Source: Cellulomonas terrae
GTDB taxonomy: Bacteria; Actinomycetota; Actinomycetes; Actinomycetales; Cellulomonadaceae
Length of the DNA: 64,000 nt
Direction of reading: 5' to 3'
Assembly: GCF_007990265.1 (NCBI RefSeq)
Contig: NZ_BJWH01000001.1
Span: 124,001-188,000, forward strand
Shown: in pieces, positions 31,093 through 40,905 of the stretch
How the letters are laid out: each line of letters opens with the position of its first letter
How positions within the stretch are numbered: position 1 is the stretch's first letter
Position numbers and translations under genes: made by a program
Notes under the pieces: model-generated
The model's database searches: none
Seen by the model: the letters and a program-made list of their open reading frames with translations, nothing else
Told to the model about the DNA's origin: nothing

Positions 31093-32913
31093 GTGCGTTC
31101 TCTCCCCCTCGACGACCCCGGCACCCCGCCTCTGAGCGGGCCCGTCGCGCTGCTCTGGTGGCTGGCCGGTCGGCAGTGGGGCATCCTCCTCGCGGCCGTC
31201 GGCCTCGGCATCCTGCAGTTCGCTGCCCAGGCGTTCACCCCGTTCGTCGTCGGCCGCGCGGTCGACGACGGGCTGGAGTCCGGATTCGGTCCGGACCTCT
31301 GGCGCGCGTGCGGCACCCTGCTGGCGCTCGGCGCGGTCATCATCACGACGTCGGCCATCGGCCACCGGTACGACGTGAACAACTGGCTGCGTGCGGCGTT
31401 CACGTCGTCGCAGCTGGTCGGCCGGACCGTCGCCCGGTCGGGCCACACGATCACCAAGGAGCTGCCGACGGGTGAGGTCGTCTCGGCCGTCGCCAACGAC
31501 GCGCTGCGCATCGGTGAGGTCTTCGCGCTCGCCGCCCACTTCCTCGGCAGCCTGGTCGCGTACGGCATCGTCGCGGTGCTGATGCTCCGCGTGTCGGTCC
31601 CGCTGGGCCTCGTGGTCGTCCTGGGCCTGCCGACGGTCGCCGCGATCCTCGGGCTGCTCGTCAAGCCGCTGTCCCGCCGGCAGTCGGCACAGCGCGAGGC
31701 GTCGGGCCGCCTGACCACGCTCGGCTCCGACACCGTCTCCGGCCTGCGCATCCTGCGCGGCATCGGCGGCGAGGAGGTCTTCACCGGCCGCTACCGCGCG
31801 CAGTCGCAGGAGACGCGTCGCCGCGGGGTCGAGGTGGCCCGGACGCAGTCGGTGCTCGACGCGCTCCAGGTCCTGCTGCCCGGCGCGTTCGTGGTCACGC
31901 TCATCTGGCTCGGCGCCCACATGGCCCTGGCGGGCACCATCACACCCGGCCAGCTGGTCTCCACGTACGGGTTCGCGGCGTTCCTGTCGTGGCCGGTCCA
32001 GAACGCCACCCAGATGCTCCAGGCGGCGACGCGCGCCCACATCGGCGCGACCAAGGTGGTCAAGGTCCTGCAGGTCGTCCCGGCGACGGGCGCGACGCCC
32101 GGTACGGCCACCGCCCCGCCGCCGCACGTGGCGCTGGTCGACGAGGTCAGCGGGCTGCACCTGGAGCCGGGTCGGGTGGTCGCGCTGGTCAGCGCCGACC
32201 CCGACGAGTCGGCGCGCATCGCCACGCGGCTCGGCCGGTTCGACGACGAGGCCGAGAAGGACACCCCGGTGCGCCTCGGCGGCGTGCTGCTGTCCGACCT
32301 CGACAAGGACCTCGTGCGGGAGCGGATCGTCGTGGCGGAGGCCACCCCGCACCTGTTCTCCGGGCTGCTGGAGGAGGAGCTCGACGTGCGCGGCTCGGCC
32401 ACCGAGGACGACCTGCTGCGCGCCATCGCGATGGCCGACGCCCAGGACGTGCTCGACTCGGTGCCCGACGGTCTCGCCGGCGAGCTGCCCGAGAAGGGCC
32501 GCTCGCTGTCCGGCGGCCAGCGCCAGCGTGTCGCCCTCGCGCGGGCGCTGCTCATCGACCCGGAGATCCTCGTCCTGGTGGAGCCGACCAGCGCGGTCGA
32601 CGCCCACACCGAGGCCCGGATCGCCGCGCGGCTCGCCGACGTCCGGCGCGGTCGCACGACGCTCGTGGTCACCGCCAGCCCGCTGGTCCTGGACCACGTC
32701 GACGAGGTCGCGTTCGTGCAGGACGGCGTCGTGCGCGCCCGCGCCAACCACGACGAGCTGCTCACCCACGGCGCCGACGACCTCGAGGTCGCGCTCGCCT
32801 ACCGGGCCGTCGTGGGGCGGCACATGGACGAGGAGCCCGTCGAGGACCTGGCGGACGACGAGCGGTTGCACGAGGAACTGATGGCCGAGCAGCAGAGCGG
32901 AGGACAGTCATGA
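31093..32913 (+). CDS. ABC exporter half-transporter, ATPase-degenerate subunit
   Basis: A 606-residue type IV ABC exporter half: six membrane helices (about 20-310) and a C-terminal nucleotide-binding domain. That domain keeps a perfect signature, LSGGQRQRVALARAL (about 470-484), but the Walker A loop is replaced by VSADPDESARIA (no GxGKS/T). The Walker B Asp is replaced (LVLVEPTSAVD), the Q-loop Gln is Glu (VAEATPHLF) and the switch His is Ser (VVTASPLV). So it cannot bind or hydrolyse ATP in its own P-loop, yet can offer its signature to a partner. The GTG at 31093 is preceded by a TAACGT -10 at 31079-31084, suggesting a leaderless mRNA. The partner gene overlaps its stop. Confidence 0.9.
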   Translation: MRSLPLDDPGTPPLSGPVALLWWLAGRQWGILLAAVGLGILQFAAQAFTPFVVGRAVDDGLESGFGPDLWRACGTLLALGAVIITTSAIGHRYDVNNWLRAAFTSSQLVGRTVARSGHTITKELPTGEVVSAVANDALRIGEVFALAAHFLGSLVAYGIVAVLMLRVSVPLGLVVVLGLPTVAAILGLLVKPLSRRQSAQREASGRLTTLGSDTVSGLRILRGIGGEEVFTGRYRAQSQETRRRGVEVARTQSVLDALQVLLPGAFVVTLIWLGAHMALAGTITPGQLVSTYGFAAFLSWPVQNATQMLQAATRAHIGATKVVKVLQVVPATGATPGTATAPPPHVALVDEVSGLHLEPGRVVALVSADPDESARIATRLGRFDDEAEKDTPVRLGGVLLSDLDKDLVRERIVVAEATPHLFSGLLEEELDVRGSATEDDLLRAIAMADAQDVLDSVPDGLAGELPEKGRSLSGGQRQRVALARALLIDPEILVLVEPTSAVDAHTEARIAARLADVRRGRTTLVVTASPLVLDHVDEVAFVQDGVVRARANHDELLTHGADDLEVALAYRAVVGRHMDEEPVEDLADDERLHEELMAEQQSGGQS

Positions 32914-34643
32914 AGCTCCCCATCGCCGACACGGCGACGGTCCGGGCGTACACGGGCGTCCTCTTCCGCAAGCACCGGCGCCCGCTGGTCCTCATCGCGG
33001 TCCTGCACACGCTCGCCGCGACCGCGGGGCTGGCGGGTCCGTGGCTGCTCGGCATGCTCGTCGACGCCGTCACCGACGGCACCACCGCGGGGTACATCAA
33101 CACCCTGATCGCCGTCGGCGCGGTCGCCGTCCTCGCGCAGACCGTGCTCATCCGGTTCGCGCAGCGGGCGTCGATGGTGTTCGGCGAGGAGGTGTTCGCC
33201 GAGCTGCGCGAGGAGTTCATCGAGAAGGTCACGGCCCTGCCGCTGTCCGTCGTCGAGCGGGCCGGTACGGGCGACCTCGTGGCGCGCACGACGAACGACG
33301 TCAACAAGCTGCAGCACGCGGTGCGCTTCGGCGTCCCGCGCGTGATCGTCGCCGTGGTCACCATCTCGCTGACGATCGTCGCGTGCCTGGTGCTGTCGCC
33401 GGTGGTGTCGCTCGCCATGTTCATCGGCGTGCCCACGCTGCTGCTGGTCGTGCGCTGGTACCTCAAGCGCGCGACGCCGGCCTACCAGCGCGAGTCGGCC
33501 GCGTACGCGGTGCTCAACGGGACGATCACGGAGTCCGTGGAGGGTGCTCGCACCGTCGACGCGCTCCGGCTCGGCCGGCGCCGGATGGGCCGAGTCGACG
33601 CCGACCTGCGGGAGGCGTTCGAGGCCGAGAAGGTCACGCTGCGCCTGCGCACGATCCTGTTCCCGGGCATCGACGCGACGTTCGTCCTGGCCCCCGCCGC
33701 CGTGCTGCTCTGGGGCGGGTACCTCGCCTCGGAGGGCTACGTGACGGTCGGCGCGGTCACCACGATCGTGCTGTACACGTACCAGATCACCGGCCCGGTG
33801 TGGGAGCTGATCTTCTGGGTCGACGAGATCCAGGTGGCGGCCACCTCGCTCGCCCGCATCGTGGGCGTGCAGCTGGTCGAGCCCGACCGCGAGTCGCGCC
33901 CGGGCACCCCGGTCGACGAGGACATCGCCTCCCGAGGTCTGACGTACGCGTACCGCGAGGGTCACAACGTGCTGCACGGGATCGACCTCGACCTGGCCGC
34001 CGGCGAGCGGCTGGCGGTGGTCGGACCGTCCGGTGCAGGCAAGTCGACGCTCGGGCGGATGCTCGCGGGCATCCACCCGCCCACCGACGGCACGGTCACG
34101 GTCGGCGGCGTCCCGCTGGTCGACCTGCCGCTGGAGGAGCTGCGCAGGCACGTCGCCCTGGTCACCCAGGAGCACCACGTGTTCGTCGGGTCGGTCGCCG
34201 ACAACCTGCGCCTGGCGCAGGTGGACGCCGACGCGGCCGCGCTCGAGCGCGCGCTGCGGGCGGTCGACGCGTGGGAGTGGGTGCAGGCGCTGCCGGACGG
34301 CCTGGAGACCGAGGTCGGCTCGGGCGGTGCCTCGCTCACGCCTGCGCAGGCCCAGCAGATCGCGCTGGCCCGGCTGGTCCTGCTCGACCCGCACACGCTG
34401 GTGCTCGACGAGGCCACCTCGCTGCTCGACCCGCGAGCGGCCCGGCACCTGGAGCGCTCGCTGTCGGCGGTGCTGTCGGGGCGGACCGTGGTCGCGATCG
34501 CCCACCGCCTGCACACCGCGCACGACGCGGACCGGGTGGCGGTGGTCGACGGCGGCCGGATCACGGAGATCGGCCCGCACGACGAGCTGGTCGCCGCCGG
34601 CGGCGACTACGCGGCGCTGTGGCACTCGTGGCAGCACGACTGA
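32910..34643 (+). CDS. ABC exporter half-transporter, catalytic subunit
   Basis: A 577-residue half-transporter that pairs with the upstream gene, whose stop it overlaps by four bases. The membrane domain (about 15-320) has TTNDVNKLQHAV, the coupling-helix region. The ATPase domain keeps Walker A GPSGAGKST (about 372-380), Q-loop LVTQEHHVF, Walker B LVLDEATSLLD with the catalytic Glu, and the switch His in IAHRLHT. But its signature is LTPAQAQQ instead of LSGGQ. This is the mirror image of the partner's losses, leaving one complete composite site per heterodimer. Export substrate unknown; multidrug or lipid are possible. Confidence 0.92.
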   Translation: MKLPIADTATVRAYTGVLFRKHRRPLVLIAVLHTLAATAGLAGPWLLGMLVDAVTDGTTAGYINTLIAVGAVAVLAQTVLIRFAQRASMVFGEEVFAELREEFIEKVTALPLSVVERAGTGDLVARTTNDVNKLQHAVRFGVPRVIVAVVTISLTIVACLVLSPVVSLAMFIGVPTLLLVVRWYLKRATPAYQRESAAYAVLNGTITESVEGARTVDALRLGRRRMGRVDADLREAFEAEKVTLRLRTILFPGIDATFVLAPAAVLLWGGYLASEGYVTVGAVTTIVLYTYQITGPVWELIFWVDEIQVAATSLARIVGVQLVEPDRESRPGTPVDEDIASRGLTYAYREGHNVLHGIDLDLAAGERLAVVGPSGAGKSTLGRMLAGIHPPTDGTVTVGGVPLVDLPLEELRRHVALVTQEHHVFVGSVADNLRLAQVDADAAALERALRAVDAWEWVQALPDGLETEVGSGGASLTPAQAQQIALARLVLLDPHTLVLDEATSLLDPRAARHLERSLSAVLSGRTVVAIAHRLHTAHDADRVAVVDGGRITEIGPHDELVAAGGDYAALWHSWQHD

Positions 34644-34644
34644 C

Positions 34645-35073
34645 ATGACCGGTCCCCTGGTGCTGCGCGGGGGTGTCGTCGTTCCCGACGACGCCCTCGC
34701 GTGGCGCTTCTCGCGCTCCAGCGGCCCGGGCGGTCAGTCCGTGAACACGACCGACTCCCGCGTCGAGCTCACGGTCGACCTCGCGCGGGTCCCGTGGACC
34801 AGCCCGACGCAGCAGGACCGGGTCATGGAGCGCCTCGCGAGCCGCCTGCGCGGCTCGCTGCTCACGCTCAGCGCCCAGGAGTACCGGTCCCAGCTGCGCA
34901 ACCGCGAGGCCGCGCTCGCCCGCGTGCACGCGCTGCTCGACGACGCGCTCGCTCCCCCGGGACCGACGCGCCGCGCCACCCGGCCGAGCCGGGGGTCGCA
35001 GGTGCGCCGCGTGCAGGGCGAGCAGAAGCGCCGCGCGGTCAAGGAGCTGCGGCGTCGTCCTCCGCTGGGCTGA
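34645..35073 (+). CDS. arfB: Ribosome rescue peptidyl-tRNA hydrolase ArfB-like
   Basis: A 142-residue release factor-like protein. The GGQ loop SSGPGGQSVN (about 28-37) that hydrolyses peptidyl-tRNA is intact. The domain ends in a basic tail (about 105-142; RRATRPSRGSQVRRVQGEQK), which in ArfB enters the mRNA channel of a stalled ribosome. Length matches ArfB/YaeJ (about 140) rather than RF1/RF2. The ATG lies one base after the ABC gene stop, which suggests cotranscription. It converges on the SURF1 gene with 15 bp between stops. Confidence 0.92.
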   Translation: MTGPLVLRGGVVVPDDALAWRFSRSSGPGGQSVNTTDSRVELTVDLARVPWTSPTQQDRVMERLASRLRGSLLTLSAQEYRSQLRNREAALARVHALLDDALAPPGPTRRATRPSRGSQVRRVQGEQKRRAVKELRRRPPLG

Positions 35074-35075
35074 TC

Positions 35076-35110
35076 CGAGAGCGGGGCGTCAGGCCGGCGG
35101 GGCGCTCTCG
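35076..35110. terminator. Possible weak hairpin terminator between arfB and the SURF1 gene
   Basis: CGAGAGCG and CGCTCTCG pair (eight bp) across a 19-base loop that contains the SURF1 stop region. It sits between convergent genes. The stem is short and partly coding, so the call is tentative. Confidence 0.35.
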
Positions 35111-35994
35111 TCGGGACCCGGCGCCGGCTGCGACCCGCGGGCCTCGTCGCGGACCAGGCGGAGCCAGAGCAGCACGGCGAACGCGCCGAAGATCCACCAC
35201 TGGGCGGCGTACGCGAGGTTCTGGAGGTTCAGTCCCGCGCCGGGCATGGTCGGCGGATCCAGCAGCGCGACCGAGCCGGACTGCGCCGGGTCCGACGACG
35301 CGACCACGAGGTACCCGGTGTAGATCGGCCCGCCCCAGGAGTTCAGCAGCTCGGCGGAGCTGATCGCGTCGGTCTGCCCGTCGGCGACCCCGGTGCCGGC
35401 CTGCTCGGACGCCTGCAGGTACCCGGTCACGTCCACGGTCCCGGCGGGAGGCGCGTCGGCGTCGGCGGGAGTCGCGACCCAGCCGCGCACGACCGGGAGG
35501 ACGGCGCCGTCGGTCGTGGTCAGCGGGGTCAGGACGAGCAGGCCCGTGGTGCCGTCGTGCGCGCGGCCGGTCACCAGCAGCTGGCCGCCCGCGTCGTACG
35601 TCCCGGTCACCGCGACCTTGCGGCCGACGAGCTCGCCGGTGAACGTGGTCTGCGGGACGAGCACGTCGTCGATCGGGACGGCGTCGACGGCGACGAGCTC
35701 CGCGGTGCGCCGTTCTGCCGCGGCGGCGCCGTGCACCTGAGCGCGGTCCAGCTGCCACGCCCCGAGCCGGGCGCACAGGGCAGCGGCGGCGAGCAGCAGG
35801 ACGAGCAGGACGATCATCCGAGGGCGCACGGCCGCGCGGAGCATCGTGGTCGGCGGTCGGCGCTCGGACTGCTCCCAGGCGGGACGAGCGTGCACCGGGT
35901 CCGGCGCGTCGACCGCGGGCGGCGGGTCCGGGTGGCCGCGCCCGGGTCCCGCTGCACGCTCGCGCGCGACGGTTGCGGGGCTCGGCTCGGTCAC
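35089..35994 (-). CDS. SURF1 family protein (cytochrome oxidase assembly)
   Basis: A 301-residue SURF1-like protein, implicated in haem insertion into or assembly of cytochrome c oxidase. The family layout is visible: a first helix (about 58-77), a conserved LGAWQLDRAQ block right after it, a periplasmic beta-rich domain (about 80-265) with GTYDAGGQLLVTGR, then the end helix in NLAYAAQWWIFGAFAVLLWL (about 266-288). The N-terminal 50 residues are a cytoplasmic Pro-rich extension. The start is a GTG at 35994; a shorter start near residue 51 (MLRAAVRPRM) is possible. The gene is divergent from xfp across a 279-bp region. Confidence 0.87.
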   Translation of the reverse strand: MTEPSPATVARERAAGPGRGHPDPPPAVDAPDPVHARPAWEQSERRPPTTMLRAAVRPRMIVLLVLLLAAAALCARLGAWQLDRAQVHGAAAAERRTAELVAVDAVPIDDVLVPQTTFTGELVGRKVAVTGTYDAGGQLLVTGRAHDGTTGLLVLTPLTTTDGAVLPVVRGWVATPADADAPPAGTVDVTGYLQASEQAGTGVADGQTDAISSAELLNSWGGPIYTGYLVVASSDPAQSGSVALLDPPTMPGAGLNLQNLAYAAQWWIFGAFAVLLWLRLVRDEARGSQPAPGPDESAPPA

Positions 35995-36273
35995 GCCTCA
36001 CGGTACCTCGCAGCGCGCGGCCCGTCGGAACGCTCCGGAGCCCTCGCGAGCGCGCACAACCCCGCTGACCTGCGCAGCGACCTCTCGCGGACGCCCCCCG
36101 ACGTTCGTGGTGCGTTCGCCCACACCTCCTGCGCCGAGGCGCGGAGTGCGGTTGTATGACATGTGGGCCCGTCGCACGCGACACAGGACCAACGACCCTC
36201 GTCCGGGACGTGCGCCCGACGGAAGGCTGACACCGCGCCGGTGGCACGCCGGAACGACGACTGGGGAGCGCGC

Positions 36274-38751
36274 ATGAGCACGACGACGTCGGCACGGAGC
36301 ACGTGGCAGACCGGGAGCGGCACGGTGGTCGACGCCGAGACCGTGGCCCGCATCGACAAGTGGTGGCGCGCCGCCAACTACCTGTCGGTGGGCCAGATCT
36401 ACCTCCTGGACAACCCGCTCCTGCGGGAGCCCCTCACGCGCGACCACGTCAAGCCGCGGCTCCTCGGCCACTGGGGCACGACGCCCGGGCTCAACTTCCT
36501 GTACGCCCACCTGAACCGGGCGATCATCGAGCGCGAGCAGTCGACCATCTACGTGACCGGACCGGGTCACGGCGGACCGGGGCTCGTCGCGAGCGCCTAC
36601 CTCGACGGCACGTACTCGGAGTTCTACTCGGACATCACCGAGGACACCGAGGGCGTCCGCCGGCTGTTCCGGCAGTTCTCGTTCCCGGGTGGCATCCCGA
36701 GCCACGTCGCGCCCGAGACGCCGGGGTCGATCCACGAGGGCGGCGAGCTGGGCTACGCGCTGAGCCACGCGTACGGTGCCGCGTTCGACAACCCCGACCT
36801 GCTCGTCGCGACCGTCATCGGCGACGGCGAGGCGGAGACCGGGCCGCTGGCGACGAGCTGGCACTCGAACAAGTTCGTCAACGTCGAGAACGACGGCGTC
36901 GTGCTGCCGATCCTGCACCTCAACGGGTACAAGATCGCCAACCCGACGGTGCTGGCGCGCATCCCCGACGAGGAGCTCGAGTCGCTCATGGTGGGCTACG
37001 GGCACAAGCCGCACATGTTCGTCGCCGGCTTCGACGACGAGTCGCACGAGGACATCCACCGCCGGTTCGCGACGCTGCTGGACGAGGTGCTCGACGAGAT
37101 CGCGGAGATCAAGCGCAGCGCGCACGCGGGCAACGAGCAGCGCCCGCAGTGGCCGATGATCGTGTTCCGCACCCCCAAGGGGTGGACCGGGCCGGACTAC
37201 ATCGACGGCAAGAAGACCACCGGCTCGTGGCGGGCGCACCAGGTGCCGCTCGCCAACGCGCGGGACACCCCGGAGCACCTCGACGTCCTGCGGCAGTGGC
37301 TCGAGTCGTACCGGGTCGACGAGCTGTTCGACGAGAACGGCCGGCTGCACGACGACGTCCGCGCGCTCGCCCCGAGGGGTGCCCTGCGGATGAGCGACAA
37401 CCCGCACGCCAACGGCGGGGTGCTCCTCAAGGACCTGCGCCTGCCGGACTTCCGCGAGTACGCGGTGGACGTGCCGGTGCCGGGCGGCTCGATCAGCGAG
37501 GCCCCGCGCGTGCTGGGCGACTGGCTCACCGACGTCATCCGCCTCAACCCGGACAACTTCCGGATCTTCGGCCCGGACGAGACGGCGTCGAACCGCCTGC
37601 AGTCCGTGTTCCAGACGACGGACAAGCAGTGGAACGCGGAGTTCTTCGGCGCCGACGTCGACGAGCACCTGGCGCGCGCCGGCCGCGTGCTGGAGATGCT
37701 CAGCGAGCACCAGTGCCAGGGGTGGCTCGAGGGCTACCTGCTCACCGGGCGGCACGGCCTGTTCAACTGCTACGAGGCGTTCATCCACATCATCGACTCG
37801 ATGTTCAACCAGCACGCCAAGTGGCTGAAGGTCACCAACGACATCCCGTGGCGCCGCCCGATCGCGAGCCTCAACTACCTGCTGTCCAGCCACGTCTGGC
37901 GCCAGGACCACAACGGCTTCAGCCACCAGGACCCGGGGTTCATCGACCACGTGGTCAACAAGAAGGCCGAGGTCGTCCGCGTCTACCTGCCGCCGGACGC
38001 CAACACCCTGCTCTCGACGTACGACCACTGCCTGCGCAGCCGGCAGTACGTCAACGTGGTCGTGGCGGGCAAGCAGCCGGCGCCGAACTTCCTGACCATG
38101 GACCAGGCGATCGCGCACTGCACGCGCGGTCTGGGCATCTGGGACTGGGCGGGCTCGGAGGTGCCCGGCGAGAAGCCGGACGTCGTGCTCGGAGCAGCGG
38201 GTGACGTGCCGACGCTCGAGGTGCTCGCGGCGGCGGACATCCTGCGTCGCGAGCTGCCCGACCTCAAGGTCCGGGTCATCAACGTGGTCGACCTCATGCG
38301 TCTGCAGGACGCGCGGGAGCACCCGCACGGGCTGACGGACAAGCAGTTCGACGGGCTGTTCACCGAGGACCGGCCGGTGATCTTCGCGTACCACGGGTAC
38401 CCGTGGCTCATCCACCGGCTGACGTACCGCCGCCACGGCCACAGCAACATCCACGTGCGCGGGTACAAGGAGGAGGGCACGACGACGACCCCGTTCGACA
38501 TGGTCATGCTCAACGACCTCGACCGGTTCCACCTCGTCATCGACGTCATCGACAACGTGCCGTCGCTCGGCAGCTCGCAGGCCAACCTGCGCCAGAAGAT
38601 GGTCGACGAGCGCCTCCGTGCCCGCGAGTACACCCGCGCGTTCGGCGACGACCTGCCCGAGGTCCGGGACTGGGTGTGGCCCGACGCGCAGGACGAGTCC
38701 GACTCGGGTCAGGTGGCGGCGACGCTGTCGACCGGCGGAGACAACGAGTAG
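36274..38751 (+). CDS. xfp: Phosphoketolase (xylulose 5-phosphate / fructose 6-phosphate)
   Basis: An 825-residue thiamine diphosphate enzyme that cleaves xylulose 5-phosphate or fructose 6-phosphate with phosphate to acetyl phosphate and an aldose phosphate. The N-terminal ThDP site includes [12 protein letters not shown] (about 93-104) and [18 protein letters not shown] (about 184-201), the metal/pyrophosphate motif. The middle and C-terminal domains show [17 protein letters not shown] and [15 protein letters not shown]. Length is standard for phosphoketolases (about 800-825). The ATG at 36274 follows GGGGAG. It leads the xfp-pta-ackA operon, so its product is fed directly to acetate kinase or phosphotransacetylase. 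The 279-bp region upstream (35995-36273) holds promoters for this gene and for the SURF1 gene; I saw no clear operator there. Confidence 0.96.
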   Translation: MSTTTSARSTWQTGSGTVVDAETVARIDKWWRAANYLSVGQIYLLDNPLLREPLTRDHVKPRLLGHWGTTPGLNFLYAHLNRAIIEREQSTIYVTGPGHGGPGLVASAYLDGTYSEFYSDITEDTEGVRRLFRQFSFPGGIPSHVAPETPGSIHEGGELGYALSHAYGAAFDNPDLLVATVIGDGEAETGPLATSWHSNKFVNVENDGVVLPILHLNGYKIANPTVLARIPDEELESLMVGYGHKPHMFVAGFDDESHEDIHRRFATLLDEVLDEIAEIKRSAHAGNEQRPQWPMIVFRTPKGWTGPDYIDGKKTTGSWRAHQVPLANARDTPEHLDVLRQWLESYRVDELFDENGRLHDDVRALAPRGALRMSDNPHANGGVLLKDLRLPDFREYAVDVPVPGGSISEAPRVLGDWLTDVIRLNPDNFRIFGPDETASNRLQSVFQTTDKQWNAEFFGADVDEHLARAGRVLEMLSEHQCQGWLEGYLLTGRHGLFNCYEAFIHIIDSMFNQHAKWLKVTNDIPWRRPIASLNYLLSSHVWRQDHNGFSHQDPGFIDHVVNKKAEVVRVYLPPDANTLLSTYDHCLRSRQYVNVVVAGKQPAPNFLTMDQAIAHCTRGLGIWDWAGSEVPGEKPDVVLGAAGDVPTLEVLAAADILRRELPDLKVRVINVVDLMRLQDAREHPHGLTDKQFDGLFTEDRPVIFAYHGYPWLIHRLTYRRHGHSNIHVRGYKEEGTTTTPFDMVMLNDLDRFHLVIDVIDNVPSLGSSQANLRQKMVDERLRAREYTRAFGDDLPEVRDWVWPDAQDESDSGQVAATLSTGGDNE

Positions 38752-38832
38752 TCCCAGCCGTCCGTGGGGCGGGCGCCGCTGCCCGCCCCACGGTCCCGCA
38801 CCATCGCTCAACCCGCATCGGAGACGCCCACC

Positions 38833-40905
38833 GTGGCCCGCAGCATCTACGTCACGTCCCCCGAGGGGGACTCCGGCAAGTCCATGGTCGCGCTCGGCCT
38901 GGTGGACCTGCTGGCCCGCACGGTCCAGCGGGTCGGGGTGTTCCGCCCGGTCGCCCGGTCCACGGACGTCCGCGACTACGTGCTCGAGCTCCTGCTCCAC
39001 CACGACGGCGTCGACCTCACGTACGACGAGTGCGTCGGGGTGACGTACGAGCAGGTGCTCGACGACCCGGAGGCCGCGCTCGCGCAGATCGTGTCCCGGT
39101 ACCACGACGTCGAGCGGCGCTGCGACGCGGTCGTCGTGGTCGGCACCGACTACACCGACGTCGCCGGCCCCACCGAGCTGGCGTACAACGCCCGCATCGC
39201 CGCCAACCTGGGCGCACCGGTGGTGCTCGTCATCAACGGCAGCCACCGCAAGCCCGCCGTGGTCGCGCAGGTGGCCGACGTGGTGGTCACGGAGATGCAC
39301 GCCAACCACGCCCAGGTGGTCTCCGTCGTGGCCAACCGGTGCGCCCCCGGCTCGGTCAGCGGGGTCCGCGACGCGCTGCGCGACGGCACCGGGCTCCCCG
39401 CGTGGGCGGTCCCGGAGAACCCGCTGCTCACCGCCCCGACCGTCCGGCAGCTGTCGGAGGCGGTGCGCGGGACGCTCATCGCGGGCGACGAGGACCTGCT
39501 CTCGCGCGAGGTGCTCGACGTCATCGTCGGCGCGATGTCCGTGGAGCACCTGCTGGGCAAGCTCACCGACGGGTCGGTCGTGATCACGCCGGGCGACCGG
39601 TCGGACGTCCTGCTGGGACTGCTCATGGCGCACCAGGCCGACGGGTTCCCGTCGCTCGCGGGGATCATCCTCAACGGGGGGTTCCGCCCGGCGCCGCTCA
39701 TCACCCGCCTGGTGACCGGGCTCGGGAGCAGGCTGCCGATCCTGTCCACCGAGCTGGGCACCTTCCGGTCGGCGAGCGCCGTCGGCGACACGCACGGGCG
39801 CCTGACCGCGGACTCGCAGCGCAAGGTGGACACCGCGCTGTCCCTGTTCGAGCAGCACGTCGACGGCACCGCCCTCCTGGCTGCGCTCGACGTGGAGCGG
39901 CCCGAGGTGGTCACGCCGCTCATGTTCGAGTTCGCGCTGCTGGACCGGGCACGGTCCGACCGTCAGCACATCGTGCTCCCCGAGGGCAGCGACGACCGGA
40001 TCCTGCGGGCGGCGTCGACCCTGCTGCAGCGCGGGGTCGCGGACCTCACGATCCTCGGCGACGAGCAGGCGATCCGCGCCCGCGCCACGGAGCTGGGCCT
40101 CGACCTCGACGCGGCCGCGATCATCGACCCCCACGACGGCGAGCTGCTCGAACGGTTCGCCGTCGAGTACACCGAGATGCGCAAGCACAAGGGCATGACG
40201 GTGGACCGGGCGCGGGAGATCGTCTCGTCGGTGTCCTACTTCGGCACGATGATGGTGCAGCTCGGGCTGGCCGACGGCATGGTCTCCGGCGCGGCGCACA
40301 CCACCGCGCACACCATCAAGCCGTCGTTCGAGATCATCAAGACCACCCCCGGCGTCGGCAGCGTGTCGAGCGCGTTCCTCATGTGCCTGGAGGACCGCGT
40401 GCTCGTCTACGCCGACTGTGCGGTCATCCCGGACCCGACGGCGGAGCAGCTGGCGGACATCGCGATCTCGTCGGCGGGGACCGCCCAGCAGTTCGGCATC
40501 GAGCCGCGCATCGCGATGCTGTCCTACTCCACGGGCGAGTCCGGCTCGGGCGCGGACGTCGAGAAGGTCCGCACGGCCACGGCCCTGGTCCGCGAGCGCC
40601 GGCCGGACCTGTCGGTCGAGGGGCCGATCCAGTACGACGCCGCCGTCGACGCCTCCGTGGCCAAGACCAAGATGCCGGACTCGGCGGTGGCCGGACGCGC
40701 GACGGTGTTCGTCTTCCCCGACCTGAACACCGGCAACAACACCTACAAGGCCGTGCAGCGCTCCGCGGGTGCCGTCGCCATCGGCCCCGTCCTGCAGGGG
40801 CTGCGCAAGCCGGTCAACGACCTGTCCCGCGGCGCGCTGGTGCAGGACATCGTCAACACCGTCGCGATCACGGCGATCCAGGCGCAAGCGGAGGACCCCT
40901 CATGA
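38833..40905 (+). CDS. pta: Phosphate acetyltransferase
   Basis: A 690-residue long-form phosphotransacetylase interconverting acetyl phosphate and acetyl-CoA. The N-terminal P-loop-like dethiobiotin synthetase-type domain ([13 protein letters not shown], about 8-20) and the DRTGG regulatory domain precede the PTA_PTB catalytic domain (about 365-690), with [13 protein letters not shown] at its start and [17 protein letters not shown] in the active site. The start is a GTG at 38833 ([10 protein letters not shown]); the open frame upstream has no ribosome-binding site. It is 81 bp after xfp, and its stop overlaps the ackA start. Confidence 0.95.
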   Translation: MARSIYVTSPEGDSGKSMVALGLVDLLARTVQRVGVFRPVARSTDVRDYVLELLLHHDGVDLTYDECVGVTYEQVLDDPEAALAQIVSRYHDVERRCDAVVVVGTDYTDVAGPTELAYNARIAANLGAPVVLVINGSHRKPAVVAQVADVVVTEMHANHAQVVSVVANRCAPGSVSGVRDALRDGTGLPAWAVPENPLLTAPTVRQLSEAVRGTLIAGDEDLLSREVLDVIVGAMSVEHLLGKLTDGSVVITPGDRSDVLLGLLMAHQADGFPSLAGIILNGGFRPAPLITRLVTGLGSRLPILSTELGTFRSASAVGDTHGRLTADSQRKVDTALSLFEQHVDGTALLAALDVERPEVVTPLMFEFALLDRARSDRQHIVLPEGSDDRILRAASTLLQRGVADLTILGDEQAIRARATELGLDLDAAAIIDPHDGELLERFAVEYTEMRKHKGMTVDRAREIVSSVSYFGTMMVQLGLADGMVSGAAHTTAHTIKPSFEIIKTTPGVGSVSSAFLMCLEDRVLVYADCAVIPDPTAEQLADIAISSAGTAQQFGIEPRIAMLSYSTGESGSGADVEKVRTATALVRERRPDLSVEGPIQYDAAVDASVAKTKMPDSAVAGRATVFVFPDLNTGNNTYKAVQRSAGAVAIGPVLQGLRKPVNDLSRGALVQDIVNTVAITAIQAQAEDPS

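Noticed and set aside
35998-40887. A 1629-codon open frame antisense to xfp and pta
   Set aside because: Its translation is an Arg/Val/Asp-rich shadow typical of GC-rich DNA, without any domain; the opposite strand encodes two intact enzymes.
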